A DNA stretch of 14,237 nucleotides, from positions 1 through 14,237 of the forward strand of contig CANHMN010000019.1 of assembly GCA_947461645.1 (NCBI GenBank), written 5' to 3'. This DNA comes from Chitinophagaceae bacterium (GTDB taxonomy: Bacteria > Bacteroidota > Bacteroidia > Chitinophagales > Chitinophagaceae). Under the pieces are notes generated by a model. That model had not been told where the DNA came from and ran no database searches. It saw only the letters and a program-made list of their open reading frames with translations. This document shows, in pieces, positions 1-7,303 of the stretch (positions are counted from its first letter, which is position 1; every line of letters begins with the position of its first letter). A program made the translations under genes and the position numbers.

Positions 1-827
1 CACCAAGCAATGCTCAAAGCAGCAGTAGAAACACCAAGCTTATTTGCCAGCGCGCCAATCTTTTGTACTTTTTTAATGTTGTCATCGAGCATCCATCTGT
101 CCTTCAGCCAATCAAATCCCTGTAAAGCAAAGCGGCTATTTTTGGGAATGCCATCGTTATACTTACCGCTTAACAGACCTGAAGCCAACGGGCTCCAAAT
201 GGTAGTGCCTAAACCTACTGTTCTAAAAATATCCAAATAATCTTTTTCTAGTTTTGTTCTTTCGAACATATTGTATTGTGGTTGCTCCATGGTTGGTCCA
301 ATCAATCTGAATTTTTCTGCAACGCGATGCGCTTCCATAATTTCAACTGCACTCCATTCGCTCGTTCCCCAATACAATACTTTTCCCTGTTGTATGAGAT
401 GGTTCATGGCTAAAACCGTTTCCTCAATAGGAGTATTTTTATCCGGGCGATGACAGAAATATAAATCCAAATAATCAACTTGCAATCTTTGCAAGGCTTC
501 ATTACATGCTTCTACCAAATGTTTTCTGCTGTTGCCAGTTTGATTGGGCTTGTTGTCTTTTCCTCTCCAACCAAAATAGGCTTTTGATGAAACCACAAAT
601 GAGGTTCTGTCCCATTTTTTCTTTTTGAGAATTCGGCCCATCATTTTTTCACTTTCGCCTAAAGCATATACCTCTGCATTGTCAAAAAAATTGACGCCAT
701 TGTCATAGGCAATACTCATAAGCTCTTCTGCAGTTTTATCGTTGATTTGCTTGCTGAAACTCACCCAGCTTCCGTAAGAGAGCAAGCTTACCTGTAATCC
801 TGATTTTCCTAAACGACGGTATTCCAT
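1..827 (-). CDS. Aldo/keto reductase, Kv-beta-like (AKR6-type), 3' end beyond window
   Basis: Probably a cytoplasmic NADPH-dependent carbonyl reductase. About 275 residues are readable from the ATG at 827, out of the usual 320-335. It starts MEYRRLGKSGLQVS. The catalytic tetrad of the superfamily is present: Asp49 (in FFDNAEVY), Tyr54, Lys82 (VVSSKAYFGW) and His126 (YFCHRPD). The stretches YWGTSEWSAVEIMEA, EQPQYNMF and WSPLASGLLSGKY, plus the lack of any extra domain, are typical of the potassium-channel beta-subunit-like bacterial reductases (YghZ/AKR6 and AKR14 relatives). The reading frame is intact up to base 1 and the missing part would be the last 50 or so residues. A -7 box (849-856) lies 21 bases upstream, so it is probably transcribed separately from lptC, which ends 56 bases away. 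The substrate cannot be read from sequence; these enzymes often act on aldehydes such as methylglyoxal. Confidence 0.93.
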   Translation of the reverse strand, partial: MEYRRLGKSGLQVSLLSYGSWVSFSKQINDKTAEELMSIAYDNGVNFFDNAEVYALGESEKMMGRILKKKKWDRTSFVVSSKAYFGWRGKDNKPNQTGNSRKHLVEACNEALQRLQVDYLDLYFCHRPDKNTPIEETVLAMNHLIQQGKVLYWGTSEWSAVEIMEAHRVAEKFRLIGPTMEQPQYNMFERTKLEKDYLDIFRTVGLGTTIWSPLASGLLSGKYNDGIPKNSRFALQGFDWLKDRWMLDDNIKKVQKIGALANKLGVSTAALSIAW

Positions 828-848
828 TGATTTGTTTTTTTATGCTAA

Positions 849-856
849 CAAAAATA
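849..856 (-). promoter_or_regulatory. Bacteroidota -7 box for the aldo/keto reductase
   Basis: The minus strand reads TATTTTTG, a perfect match to the TAnnTTTG -7 element. It ends 21 bases before the ATG at 827, giving a predicted leader of roughly 15-18 nt. No convincing TTTG -33 element is seen at the usual 19-21 base spacing, so this is a half-promoter match in AT-rich sequence. Confidence 0.5.
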
Positions 857-883
857 TTTTAGTTTGGTTGACCTTTAAAGAAG

Positions 884-1459
884 TTATTGTGGAAGGGTAG
901 ATGCGGGAACGCTGATGGAGCCCACAGAATTGAGGATGTGCCAGTTTCTGAAATCCTGACTGGCCTCCATTCCTGTTCCATTCAGGGTTTCTGTTTTAGT
1001 TCTGATTTTAACCGGCTTGTCGGTGTAAAATTCGCTGCCGGTTCTATTTCTATCCCAATACAACTCATCACAATAAAGCGTGTCTCCCTTTTCCATATTT
1101 ATAACTACCACACTGTCTTTTAAAAAAACAGTGGTTTGGTATTGCTGGTATTTTCCGTACTTGGCATCAAGCTTGCTTTCTCTTTTCTGCAAAGCATTGT
1201 AAAAATCTACGTGTAGCGTGTTGGGAAATACTACATATGGAATGGCTTCCTGTACATTCAGCATCAAGGGGGCTTTTACTATTGCCTTGATATTTCCGCC
1301 GATCGTGTAGTTCAATTTGATGTCATACGCTTCCTCAATCCCCATTTTTTTTTGGTTGATGGCTTTTACCTGGGCTTCATCATTTTCGCAAGATACCAGC
1401 ACCAAAAGGCATTGCAGTAAAAGCAAAAACCGGAAACTGTATGCAGTTGCGTTGTTCAT
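884..1459 (-). CDS. lptC: LPS export ABC transporter periplasmic protein LptC
   Basis: LptC is the membrane-anchored periplasmic subunit that takes lipopolysaccharide from the LptB2FG transporter and passes it to LptA. This product has 191 residues. It carries a lipoprotein-type signal: a hydrophobic stretch at residues 10-22, then LVSC with Cys24 as the predicted lipidated residue. This differs from the plain transmembrane anchor of E. coli LptC but is common in Bacteroidota. The mature part is beta-rich with the DUF1239/OstA-like pattern, including GDTLYCDELYWDRNRT and SEFYTDKPVKIRT. In this family such stretches mean 'convert to the outer strand, keep or remove the modification'. It starts 27 bases after the outer-membrane-protein gene and is the last gene of the coaX unit. 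No separate promoter box is evident in that gap. Assignment rests on motif pattern and gene context. Confidence 0.85.
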   Translation of the reverse strand: MNNATAYSFRFLLLLQCLLVLVSCENDEAQVKAINQKKMGIEEAYDIKLNYTIGGNIKAIVKAPLMLNVQEAIPYVVFPNTLHVDFYNALQKRESKLDAKYGKYQQYQTTVFLKDSVVVINMEKGDTLYCDELYWDRNRTGSEFYTDKPVKIRTKTETLNGTGMEASQDFRNWHILNSVGSISVPASTLPQ

Positions 1460-1486
1460 GAAATAAACTTCGTTGAAAGCGATGGG

Positions 1487-2863
1487 TTAATCGTAGCTTC
1501 TTTTCTGAAACCATCTCGCATTCATGGCTATTCCTATGTTGATGCGGGTGATGTTTTCTTTAACGCCCGATGCTACATTGGCTCCTCTTGACCCAATTTC
1601 GAAGGAGGTATTCAAGGTTACATATTCTCCTCTCGTTTGAATAGACCTTGGTGTGGTAAGCGGCAAGCTTAATCCGCCGGTGAACACAAGATTGTTTCTG
1701 GTTTCATTGATTTTAATGTAGTCGGGACCAAAATAAAATCCTGCACGGTATTTCAAATACTCCACATACTTTTTGTTGGTTGCACCTGCTTTTGAAGGAT
1801 AATATTCCAATCCTACACGAAGGGTCCACATATCTGTAGTATAATCATTATTCCCGTAGTAGCGGTAGTTGGAAAAAGAGGTCTGTTCAAAATCGGAACC
1901 CAATAGCCACTTTTTGTTGTTGGTTTGGTAGGTAAATCCGAATCCATATTTCATGGGCAATACAACCGTTCCTTTGATGTCAGTCACGGAATATATACTG
2001 TCTATTCTTACCATGCCTCCCGAAAAATCGAAATCAAAGGTTTGGTTGATGATACTTTGATTGGCGGTAAGTCGTTGTTCCAAATTCACGAATGCACCCA
2101 ACCTGAGTAGTCCTCTTTTTTTCAAGTTAATTGCATACTGAAATCCTGTTTTTAAAAATATTCCGCGGAACCTGCTGTTCAGTTCATAATCGGACTTGTA
2201 AAACTGCACAGAATCGTTAAGTATAGCAGTTTTGGTGCTGATGTCTTTGTTGCCAAAAGTTAGTCCGCTGCTCACCCCAATAGAGAACTCATTCTTATGG
2301 CTACCCTTTCCTATTTTTCTGAAACCGGTACTTAAATTGAACTGGCTCATGCCTCCCGTGCCTTCGTACAAATTGTTAATGCTATCTACAGCAGGATCTC
2401 TCCTGAAAGATTCAATCTTGTAATTGATCCTGGAAACTGGGGTAAGTCCAAAAGACATGCCCCAGCCTATTCCCCTTTTTTCCATTTTTCTTGTAGCTAT
2501 AGGAAAGGCTACCTGCAAATAAGAGGTGCTAAGATTTCTGGAAGAAAATTTATCGGAAGTAGTTGAGCTTTTAATGGTTCTGAAATCTACTTCTGCACCA
2601 AAATCATATATGGTATTGGAAAAATTTCTGGTGTTGCTTAAGTAACCCAAAGAAGCAGGATTTACCAGGTTGATGTTCAAGGGGGAACCAATCAGGCCAT
2701 AGTCGGTGTATGCAATCGAAATTCCGCCCATACCTCTGTTAGCAATGTGCTGGTTGGGAACCAGGTCTCCGATTCCATATCTTGAATATGGCGAATTTTC
2801 TTGCGCCTTGGTAATCAATGAAAATGCCATTATAAATGTAAGCAGCAGTATTTTCTTTAGCAT
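1487..2863 (-). CDS. Predicted outer-membrane beta-barrel protein, Bacteroidota-conserved, function unknown
   Basis: The product is 458 residues with a clear Sec signal peptide (hydrophobic core about residues 4-17, likely cleavage after ITKAQ at 21). The mature protein begins ENSPYSRYGIGDL and is made of short alternating amphipathic strands with many aromatic residues and turns, as in a beta-barrel. The early segment MGGISIAYTD...NLVNPASLGYL resembles the N-terminal region of FadL/OmpP1/PorV-like outer-membrane proteins, where an NPA(S/A) motif is typical. Similarity to transporters of hydrophobic compounds is therefore possible but not shown. The coaX stop codon and this gene's ATG are separated by one base (TGA-C-ATG), so translational coupling is likely. 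lptC follows after 27 bases. Position between a CoA-biosynthesis gene and an LPS-export gene is a familiar arrangement in this phylum and suggests a role in envelope biogenesis. No enzymatic motif is visible. Confidence 0.8.
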   Translation of the reverse strand: MLKKILLLTFIMAFSLITKAQENSPYSRYGIGDLVPNQHIANRGMGGISIAYTDYGLIGSPLNINLVNPASLGYLSNTRNFSNTIYDFGAEVDFRTIKSSTTSDKFSSRNLSTSYLQVAFPIATRKMEKRGIGWGMSFGLTPVSRINYKIESFRRDPAVDSINNLYEGTGGMSQFNLSTGFRKIGKGSHKNEFSIGVSSGLTFGNKDISTKTAILNDSVQFYKSDYELNSRFRGIFLKTGFQYAINLKKRGLLRLGAFVNLEQRLTANQSIINQTFDFDFSGGMVRIDSIYSVTDIKGTVVLPMKYGFGFTYQTNNKKWLLGSDFEQTSFSNYRYYGNNDYTTDMWTLRVGLEYYPSKAGATNKKYVEYLKYRAGFYFGPDYIKINETRNNLVFTGGLSLPLTTPRSIQTRGEYVTLNTSFEIGSRGANVASGVKENITRINIGIAMNARWFQKRSYD

Positions 2864-2864
2864 G

Positions 2865-3587
2865 TCAGTTGTTGAGTTCGCTTAAAATGTATAGCCCCTT
2901 GAAAATAAAATTCGGGTCGGCAAATATCCTGTTTTTAAGTTGACCTGCAAAATAGCTTGAATGACCCCCGGTTAAAACAGCGTTAAAGCTATTGTACTTT
3001 TCCGCATATTTTTCTATGAAGCCGTCAATCTCGTGTACAATGCCCCATTCCACACCCGACCTGATATTAGAAGCCGTATCGTAACCTGTTAACGGAGGAT
3101 TCCATTCTTGCTTTACCAAAGGCAACTTTGCCGTTTCTGTGTGCATTGCCTTAAACCTCATGTTCATCCCCGGAGAAATGGCCCCTCCCAAAAAGGCCCC
3201 AAACGTATTGATAAAATTATAAGTAATACAACTTCCTGCAGCTACAACCAGGGTGTTTTGATGGGGAAATTGACTTCTCGCAGCAGCAAGCAGGGCGAGC
3301 CTGTCAGGACCAACCGTTTCAGCTTTAGATACCTGAATGCTGAAATTCAACTTGCTTTGATGAGTGAGTTTATGATACTTGGTTTTTGATTGTAACAGGT
3401 CTTCCACTCGAACATCATGGTCAGTGACAGAACACAAAATAGAAAAATGGGGTCGGTATTCACTTATGCAGCGCTCAATGGAAAGCAACAATTCATCACC
3501 CAAATCAATGGTATGAATGAGGGTACTGTTTTCAAAAACAGCTGCTTTGGAGCGGGTATTGCCAAAATCAAAACAAAGGGTAATCAT
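2865..3587 (-). CDS. coaX: Type III pantothenate kinase (CoaX)
   Basis: CoaX phosphorylates pantothenate with ATP, the first committed step of coenzyme A synthesis; it is cytoplasmic and of the ASKHA fold. From the ATG at 3587 the product is 240 residues, within the family range. Motifs seen are the phosphate-binding CFDFGNTRSK (Asp7), the GPDRLALLAAA block (residues 93-103, with the Asp95 equivalent of the catalytic base), and FLGGAISPGMNMRFKAMH (132-149), which is highly characteristic. The third ATP/cation motif is unusual: it reads VVAAGSCITYNF (114-125), where the usual form is D-x-GT-x-x-T-x-D, so Ala116 and Asn124 replace acidic residues. A longer frame opens at a TTG (3608), but a perfect -7 box (3606-3613) overlaps that codon, so the ATG at 3587 is preferred. 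First gene of the coaX-OMP-lptC unit. Confidence 0.92.
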   Translation of the reverse strand: MITLCFDFGNTRSKAAVFENSTLIHTIDLGDELLLSIERCISEYRPHFSILCSVTDHDVRVEDLLQSKTKYHKLTHQSKLNFSIQVSKAETVGPDRLALLAAARSQFPHQNTLVVAAGSCITYNFINTFGAFLGGAISPGMNMRFKAMHTETAKLPLVKQEWNPPLTGYDTASNIRSGVEWGIVHEIDGFIEKYAEKYNSFNAVLTGGHSSYFAGQLKNRIFADPNFIFKGLYILSELNN

Positions 3588-3605
3588 TCTTTGATGTTGA
3601 GTGAT

Positions 3606-3613
3606 CAAAGGTA
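3606..3613 (-). promoter_or_regulatory. Bacteroidota -7 box for the coaX-OMP-lptC unit
   Basis: The minus strand reads TACCTTTG, a perfect TAnnTTTG. It ends 18 bases before the coaX ATG and lies in the 45-base gap after the symporter gene's stop codon, implying a separate transcript start. A TTTG exists upstream (3628-3631), but only 14 bases separate it from the box, shorter than the usual 19-21, so the -33 element is uncertain. Confidence 0.55.
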
Positions 3614-3632
3614 ATGTAATTCATCAGCAAAC

Positions 3633-5126
3633 TCAGTGAAAATGGAAGATGGTCTTTATGATTACGGGTTGAAGAAAATAACAGAATAGCACAATTAAAA
3701 TGATAGAAACAATGTTCAATACAAATCCTGCAAAGATCATGTTCTTCATTTTTATGTGGCTGCTGGCAAACACTATGGCATTAGGCGGTGTTCCCATAGG
3801 CAACATACTTGCGCAACTTGCACCCAGCGTCATCGGGATACCCAACATCAAAGGATCCATATGAAGCGAAGCCGCCATGGAAGAAACAACGGGTGCCATA
3901 ACTATCACCTGAGCCACATTACTCATCACCTCACTTAAAAAAACAGAAGCGGCAGTAACAATACAAACCATCAGCAATACATTGCCGGTTGCCATGGAAG
4001 CCAGTTCATTACCGAACAAATTCATCAATTGAGCATCTTCAAGCGACTTGGCCAGTGCTATACCTCCACCAAATAAAATTAAAATACCCCAAGCCATTTT
4101 AGTTGTATCGTCCCAGGTAAGCAATGGAATAACAACGGAATCTGTTTCCTTTTTTCCGCTAGGCATCACAAACAACAACAATGCACCAAACATGGCTATA
4201 CTGGCATCTTCCAATTCAAAAAGCGACTGGTTAGCATTGATAACATCCTTGAAAACCCAGCATAAAACCGTAACCAAAAAAATACCTGCAACTCTTTTTT
4301 CAGGGACAGACATTTTTCCAAGCTTTTTCAATTCGCTGCGAATGTAACTTCTGGCTTCTTCGCTGTGAACAATTTGATTGGGATACAGCCATTTTACAAG
4401 TACCCAATACAAGAAAAAAGTCAATACTATGGTGAGTGGCATAAATACCAACATCCAATCGGTAAAGCCAATTGAATAACCGTACTTATCCGAAATGTAA
4501 TTCACATAGGCCACATTAGGCGGGGTTCCAATGATGGTCCCCAACGCGAAATTTGAAGCATAAGCAAGCGACAACATCAAAACAAGAGAAAAATGCTTCA
4601 TGCTCTTGTTGTTATCATTGTTGCTGCCAACAACCTGTATCACAGAAAGCGCTATGGGATACATCATCATAGTTGTTGCCGTATTGCTTAACCAAAGGCT
4701 TAAAAAACATGTTGCAATGATGAACCCGAGAATGATTCGATTTCCATTGGTTCCGGTGATGTTTATTATGCCTAAAGCTATTCTTCTGTGCAAATTCCAT
4801 TTCTCAATAGCTATTCCTAAAAAAAAGCCTCCCATAAATAAAAACACTACAGAGTCGGAATAAGATTTGGTAACTTCTTTTACCGAAGCAATATCAAAAA
4901 GAGGAAACAACACCAATGGCATAAGCGCAACAACCGGCAAGGGAAGCGCTCCCAATACCCACCAGCTTACCATTAAAACGGCAACCGACAAAACCGTGCT
5001 TGATGCAGAAGGAAGAGTGAGCGGATTTACCAAAAGAAAAAAAAGAAACAATCCAATTCCAAAGAGCAAAGCAGATTGGCTTTTGTTTTGCTTAACGAAT
5101 TTTAAAAGCAGCATGATGAATTTCAT
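3633..5126 (-). CDS. SLC13/DASS family sodium:dicarboxylate (anion) symporter
   Basis: An inner-membrane secondary transporter, expected to import C4-dicarboxylates, citrate or another divalent anion with Na+. The 497 residues form many hydrophobic segments, consistent with the 11-helix DASS fold. Family signatures are in order: LWLSNTATTMMMYPIA with the first SNT motif at Ser147-Thr149, the hairpin GTIIGTPPNVAY near 196-207, LFGGGIALAKSLE near 351-363, the second repeat VMSNVAQVIVMAPV with Ser402-Asn403-Val404, and GASCASMLPMGTPPNAIVF near 435-453. The second SNT is an SNV here, a change also known in mammalian SLC13 members, so activity is plausible. The ATG at 5126 is used; a second ATG four codons later is possible. 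Upstream is a 117-135 base gap shared with the divergent lipid-kinase-like gene. Substrate cannot be assigned, because dicarboxylate, tricarboxylate and sulfate carriers share these motifs. Confidence 0.9.
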   Translation of the reverse strand: MKFIMLLLKFVKQNKSQSALLFGIGLFLFFLLVNPLTLPSASSTVLSVAVLMVSWWVLGALPLPVVALMPLVLFPLFDIASVKEVTKSYSDSVVFLFMGGFFLGIAIEKWNLHRRIALGIINITGTNGNRIILGFIIATCFLSLWLSNTATTMMMYPIALSVIQVVGSNNDNNKSMKHFSLVLMLSLAYASNFALGTIIGTPPNVAYVNYISDKYGYSIGFTDWMLVFMPLTIVLTFFLYWVLVKWLYPNQIVHSEEARSYIRSELKKLGKMSVPEKRVAGIFLVTVLCWVFKDVINANQSLFELEDASIAMFGALLLFVMPSGKKETDSVVIPLLTWDDTTKMAWGILILFGGGIALAKSLEDAQLMNLFGNELASMATGNVLLMVCIVTAASVFLSEVMSNVAQVIVMAPVVSSMAASLHMDPLMLGIPMTLGASCASMLPMGTPPNAIVFASSHIKMKNMIFAGFVLNIVSIILIVLFCYFLQPVIIKTIFHFH

Positions 5127-5248
5127 TACGAAATGTTTGTGCTTTGAAGGTACGGTTTATACCAACATCCCCAATCGCTGATAAACGTATGCATGGTTTC
5201 GATCAAAAATCATTTTCAGTAATCAACAGCACAACAGCAATTATTGAA

Positions 5249-5256
5249 TACTTTTG
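5249..5256 (+). promoter_or_regulatory. Bacteroidota -7 box for the lipid-kinase-like gene
   Basis: The sequence TACTTTTG matches TAnnTTTG exactly. It ends 5 bases before an ATG at 5262 and 17 bases before the preferred ATG at 5274. The predicted transcription start therefore falls at or within a few bases of the first ATG. No -33 TTTG is seen at normal spacing. Confidence 0.5.
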
Positions 5257-5273
5257 CATCAATGATGCCAACA

Positions 5274-6170
5274 ATGAAGAGAAAATTCCTTTTTTTTATC
5301 AATCCTATTTCGGGCACCAAAAACAAAAAACGGCTTGCAGACCTCATCATCAAAGCTTGTGCAAAGAAAGCCCTGACTTTTGAAATAATGCATACCAATG
5401 CAGAAGGAGATTATGCTTTTCTGAGAAATAAAATTTCAACAGAAAACATAACCGATATCGTTATTTGTGGTGGCGACGGAACAGTTAGCACTATTGTTTC
5501 TTTTTTGTTACACACTACCGTAAATGTAGGTATCGTTCCTCAAGGTTCAGGCAATGGTTTGGCGCTTGCGGCAGGCATTAGCAGAAATGCAGAAAAAGCG
5601 CTTGAAACTATTTTCAACGGGAAGCCTAATTCGGTTGATGGTTTTTTTGTGAACAATACTTTCAGTTGTATGCTCTCCGGATTAGGCTTTGATGCACAGG
5701 TTGCCCATGACTTTGCCAAGCAAAAGAAAAGAGGTTTGCTCACTTATATCATGCTGTGCTTTAAGCATTTTTTTTCTTCCAAAAACTATTCCTTTAACAT
5801 CAATGTAAATGGAACTCGTATAAGTGAGGAGGCGTTGTTTGTATCCGTGGCCAACAGCAACCAGTTTGGAAACAAAGTTACCATTGCGCCAAAAGCGAGT
5901 CTTAGTGATGGCTTATTGGATCTTATCGTAGTAAAAAAGACAAACAGATTACTAAGCGCCTTTTACCTTGTTAAACACATTCTACTCGGGAAGATACAAG
6001 ATGAAGTTTCCATGATGCGTTCATCAAATAAAATAATTTACCTACAATCAGCGAATCTGCAAATTGAAAATGCTCAAAAAGCACCTTTGCATGTTGACGG
6101 AGAACCGGTAGAAACTGCTGAAGTCATCGACATCAAGATTGTACCGAATGCCTTTAAACTGCTGCAGTAG
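5274..6170 (+). CDS. Diacylglycerol/sphingosine kinase-like lipid kinase (YegS/LCB5 family)
   Basis: Probably phosphorylates a lipid hydroxyl with ATP at the membrane surface. From the ATG at 5274 it has 298 residues, the usual size of YegS/BmrU/DagK-type proteins. Seen are the N-terminal FLFFINPISGTKNKKR, the nucleotide-binding IVICGGDGTVS (GGDGT at 66-70), IVPQGSGNGLALAAGI (89-104), GLGFDAQVAHDFA, APKASLSDGLLDLIVV, and the C-terminal LHVDGEPVE. GSGN in place of GTxN resembles the sphingosine-kinase-like branch, so a sphingoid-base substrate is possible, since many Bacteroidota make sphingolipids; this is inference. In-frame ATGs also occur at 5262 and 5265 and a TTG at 5244. The TTG overlaps the promoter region and is unlikely, while 5274 gives the family-typical start MKRKFLFFINP. 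The 3' end overlaps the opposing haem A synthase gene by 17 bases. Confidence 0.9.
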   Translation: MKRKFLFFINPISGTKNKKRLADLIIKACAKKALTFEIMHTNAEGDYAFLRNKISTENITDIVICGGDGTVSTIVSFLLHTTVNVGIVPQGSGNGLALAAGISRNAEKALETIFNGKPNSVDGFFVNNTFSCMLSGLGFDAQVAHDFAKQKKRGLLTYIMLCFKHFFSSKNYSFNINVNGTRISEEALFVSVANSNQFGNKVTIAPKASLSDGLLDLIVVKKTNRLLSAFYLVKHILLGKIQDEVSMMRSSNKIIYLQSANLQIENAQKAPLHVDGEPVETAEVIDIKIVPNAFKLLQ

Positions 6171-7221
6171 CGTGGTTTTTTTTGTGAAGGAAAATCAAAG
6201 CTGTTAAACACATCACAATCAACATGGCTGTGAATTGGTGCAATACCCCAAAATAAATAAACGTATTGGGCGCTGTAGAAAATAACAGCGCACTTATTCC
6301 CAATGCAATTTGCAGCACAACCAACAACAGCAAAGCGGCATTAAGCCTTTTGCATAACGATGGGAGTTCTTGTTTCAATGAACGTAAAAAATAAACAAAC
6401 ACTAAAACTCCAATAGCATATCCCATTCCTCGATGAATGAAATGAATGGTCAATGGATTGTTGATCAAGTTGTTCAGAAAGCCGCTCTTTTCTCCCATTG
6501 CAGTTGGTATCCATTCGCCGTTTATGCTTGGCCAGGATGGTGCAATATTTGCAGCTTTCAATCCGGCCATAAATCCACCATACATCAATTGCACAATAAC
6601 GATTACCAACAAAGCATACAATAGTTTTCTTGCTGATGCTGAATTTACTTTTTGTTGAAAGGAAGGTAAAAGACTCAAGGCAAACCAAAGCGTATAACTC
6701 AACAATGCCAATGCCGAAATGAAGTGCGTGGTAAGCTCAACATGACCAACAAAATATTTTTCAGGAACCAACCCGCTTTTAACCATTATCCATCCTATTG
6801 CTCCCTGCACGCCACCCAGTAAAAAAAGAACAACCATGGGCGCTATCATTTCTTTGTTGAATTTTTTACGAAGTAGAAAATAAGTAAAGCCTACAATGAA
6901 AACCAAACCCATCATTCTAGCCCACAAGCGATGAAACCATTCCCAGAAAAAAATAAATTTAAAATCATCCAAAGAAAAATACTGGTGTACATATTTAAAC
7001 TGGTCAGTGTTTCTGTATTTATCAAACTCCATCTGCCAGGAGGCATCGGATAAAGGCGGCAATGTTCCTGTTATGGGTTTCCATTCGGTAATAGAAAGGC
7101 CAGACTCCGTTAGGCGGGTAATACCTCCCAACAACACCTGTACCACTATCATGGCAACTCCAATCAAAAGCCAAATGGCAATCTGGCGATTGTTGTTTTT
7201 TAACTCATTTTCGTTCATCAT
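6154..7221 (-). CDS. ctaA: Haem A synthase, COX15/CtaA family
   Basis: Oxidises the C8 methyl of haem O to a formyl group, giving haem A for aa3-type cytochrome oxidases; an integral inner-membrane enzyme. The 355 residues contain eight predicted transmembrane segments (about 13-36, 89-116, 126-147, 166-186, 199-220, 261-279, 294-314, 324-345). The four histidines expected as haem ligands are visible: His97 within EWFHRLWARM (with Glu94, the conserved acidic residue next to it), His166 in HVELTTHF, His263 in FIHRGMGYAIG, and His328 in LHQFTAML. The segments GGITRLTESGLSITEWKPI and GLKAANIAPSWP mark the COX15-type branch rather than the shorter Bacillus type. A second ATG follows the first immediately (7218). 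Its start is 4 bases after a good -7 box. No oxidase genes are in the window. The gene is divergent from rnhB. Confidence 0.95.
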   Translation of the reverse strand: MMNENELKNNNRQIAIWLLIGVAMIVVQVLLGGITRLTESGLSITEWKPITGTLPPLSDASWQMEFDKYRNTDQFKYVHQYFSLDDFKFIFFWEWFHRLWARMMGLVFIVGFTYFLLRKKFNKEMIAPMVVLFLLGGVQGAIGWIMVKSGLVPEKYFVGHVELTTHFISALALLSYTLWFALSLLPSFQQKVNSASARKLLYALLVIVIVQLMYGGFMAGLKAANIAPSWPSINGEWIPTAMGEKSGFLNNLINNPLTIHFIHRGMGYAIGVLVFVYFLRSLKQELPSLCKRLNAALLLLVVLQIALGISALLFSTAPNTFIYFGVLHQFTAMLIVMCLTALIFLHKKNHATAAV

Positions 7222-7225
7222 GTTG

Positions 7226-7256
7226 CAAAATTAACACTCTAGCGGAGCATTCCCAA
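7226..7256 (-). promoter_or_regulatory. Promoter of ctaA: -33 TTG and -7 TAATTTTG
   Basis: On the minus strand TAATTTTG (7233 to 7226) is a perfect -7 box and an ATTG (TTG at 7256-7254) lies exactly 20 bases upstream, the normal spacing for the Bacteroidota -33/-7 pair. This is the best promoter match in the window. Only CAAC separates the box from the ATG at 7221, so transcription should begin at or next to the start codon. Confidence 0.6.
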
Positions 7257-7303
7257 TCATGAGCAATCTTTTGGTTAGTTTTACGGACATTTGTTTAACA
7301 ACC

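Noticed and set aside
4048..4347. A 99-codon plus-strand frame inside the symporter gene
   Set aside because: It lies wholly within a well-supported coding gene on the other strand, has no recognisable motif, and its composition follows the antisense of membrane-helix codons.
5145..5152. TACCTTCA on the minus strand as a -7 box for the symporter gene, 18 bases upstream of its ATG
   Set aside because: Only TA and TT of the consensus match; the final TG is lost. The spacing is right but the match is too weak to report as a promoter.
7286..7293. GACATTTG as a -7 box for rnhB
   Set aside because: It has one mismatch in the consensus and no -33 element at a usable distance; it is used only as supporting evidence for the ATG at 7304.
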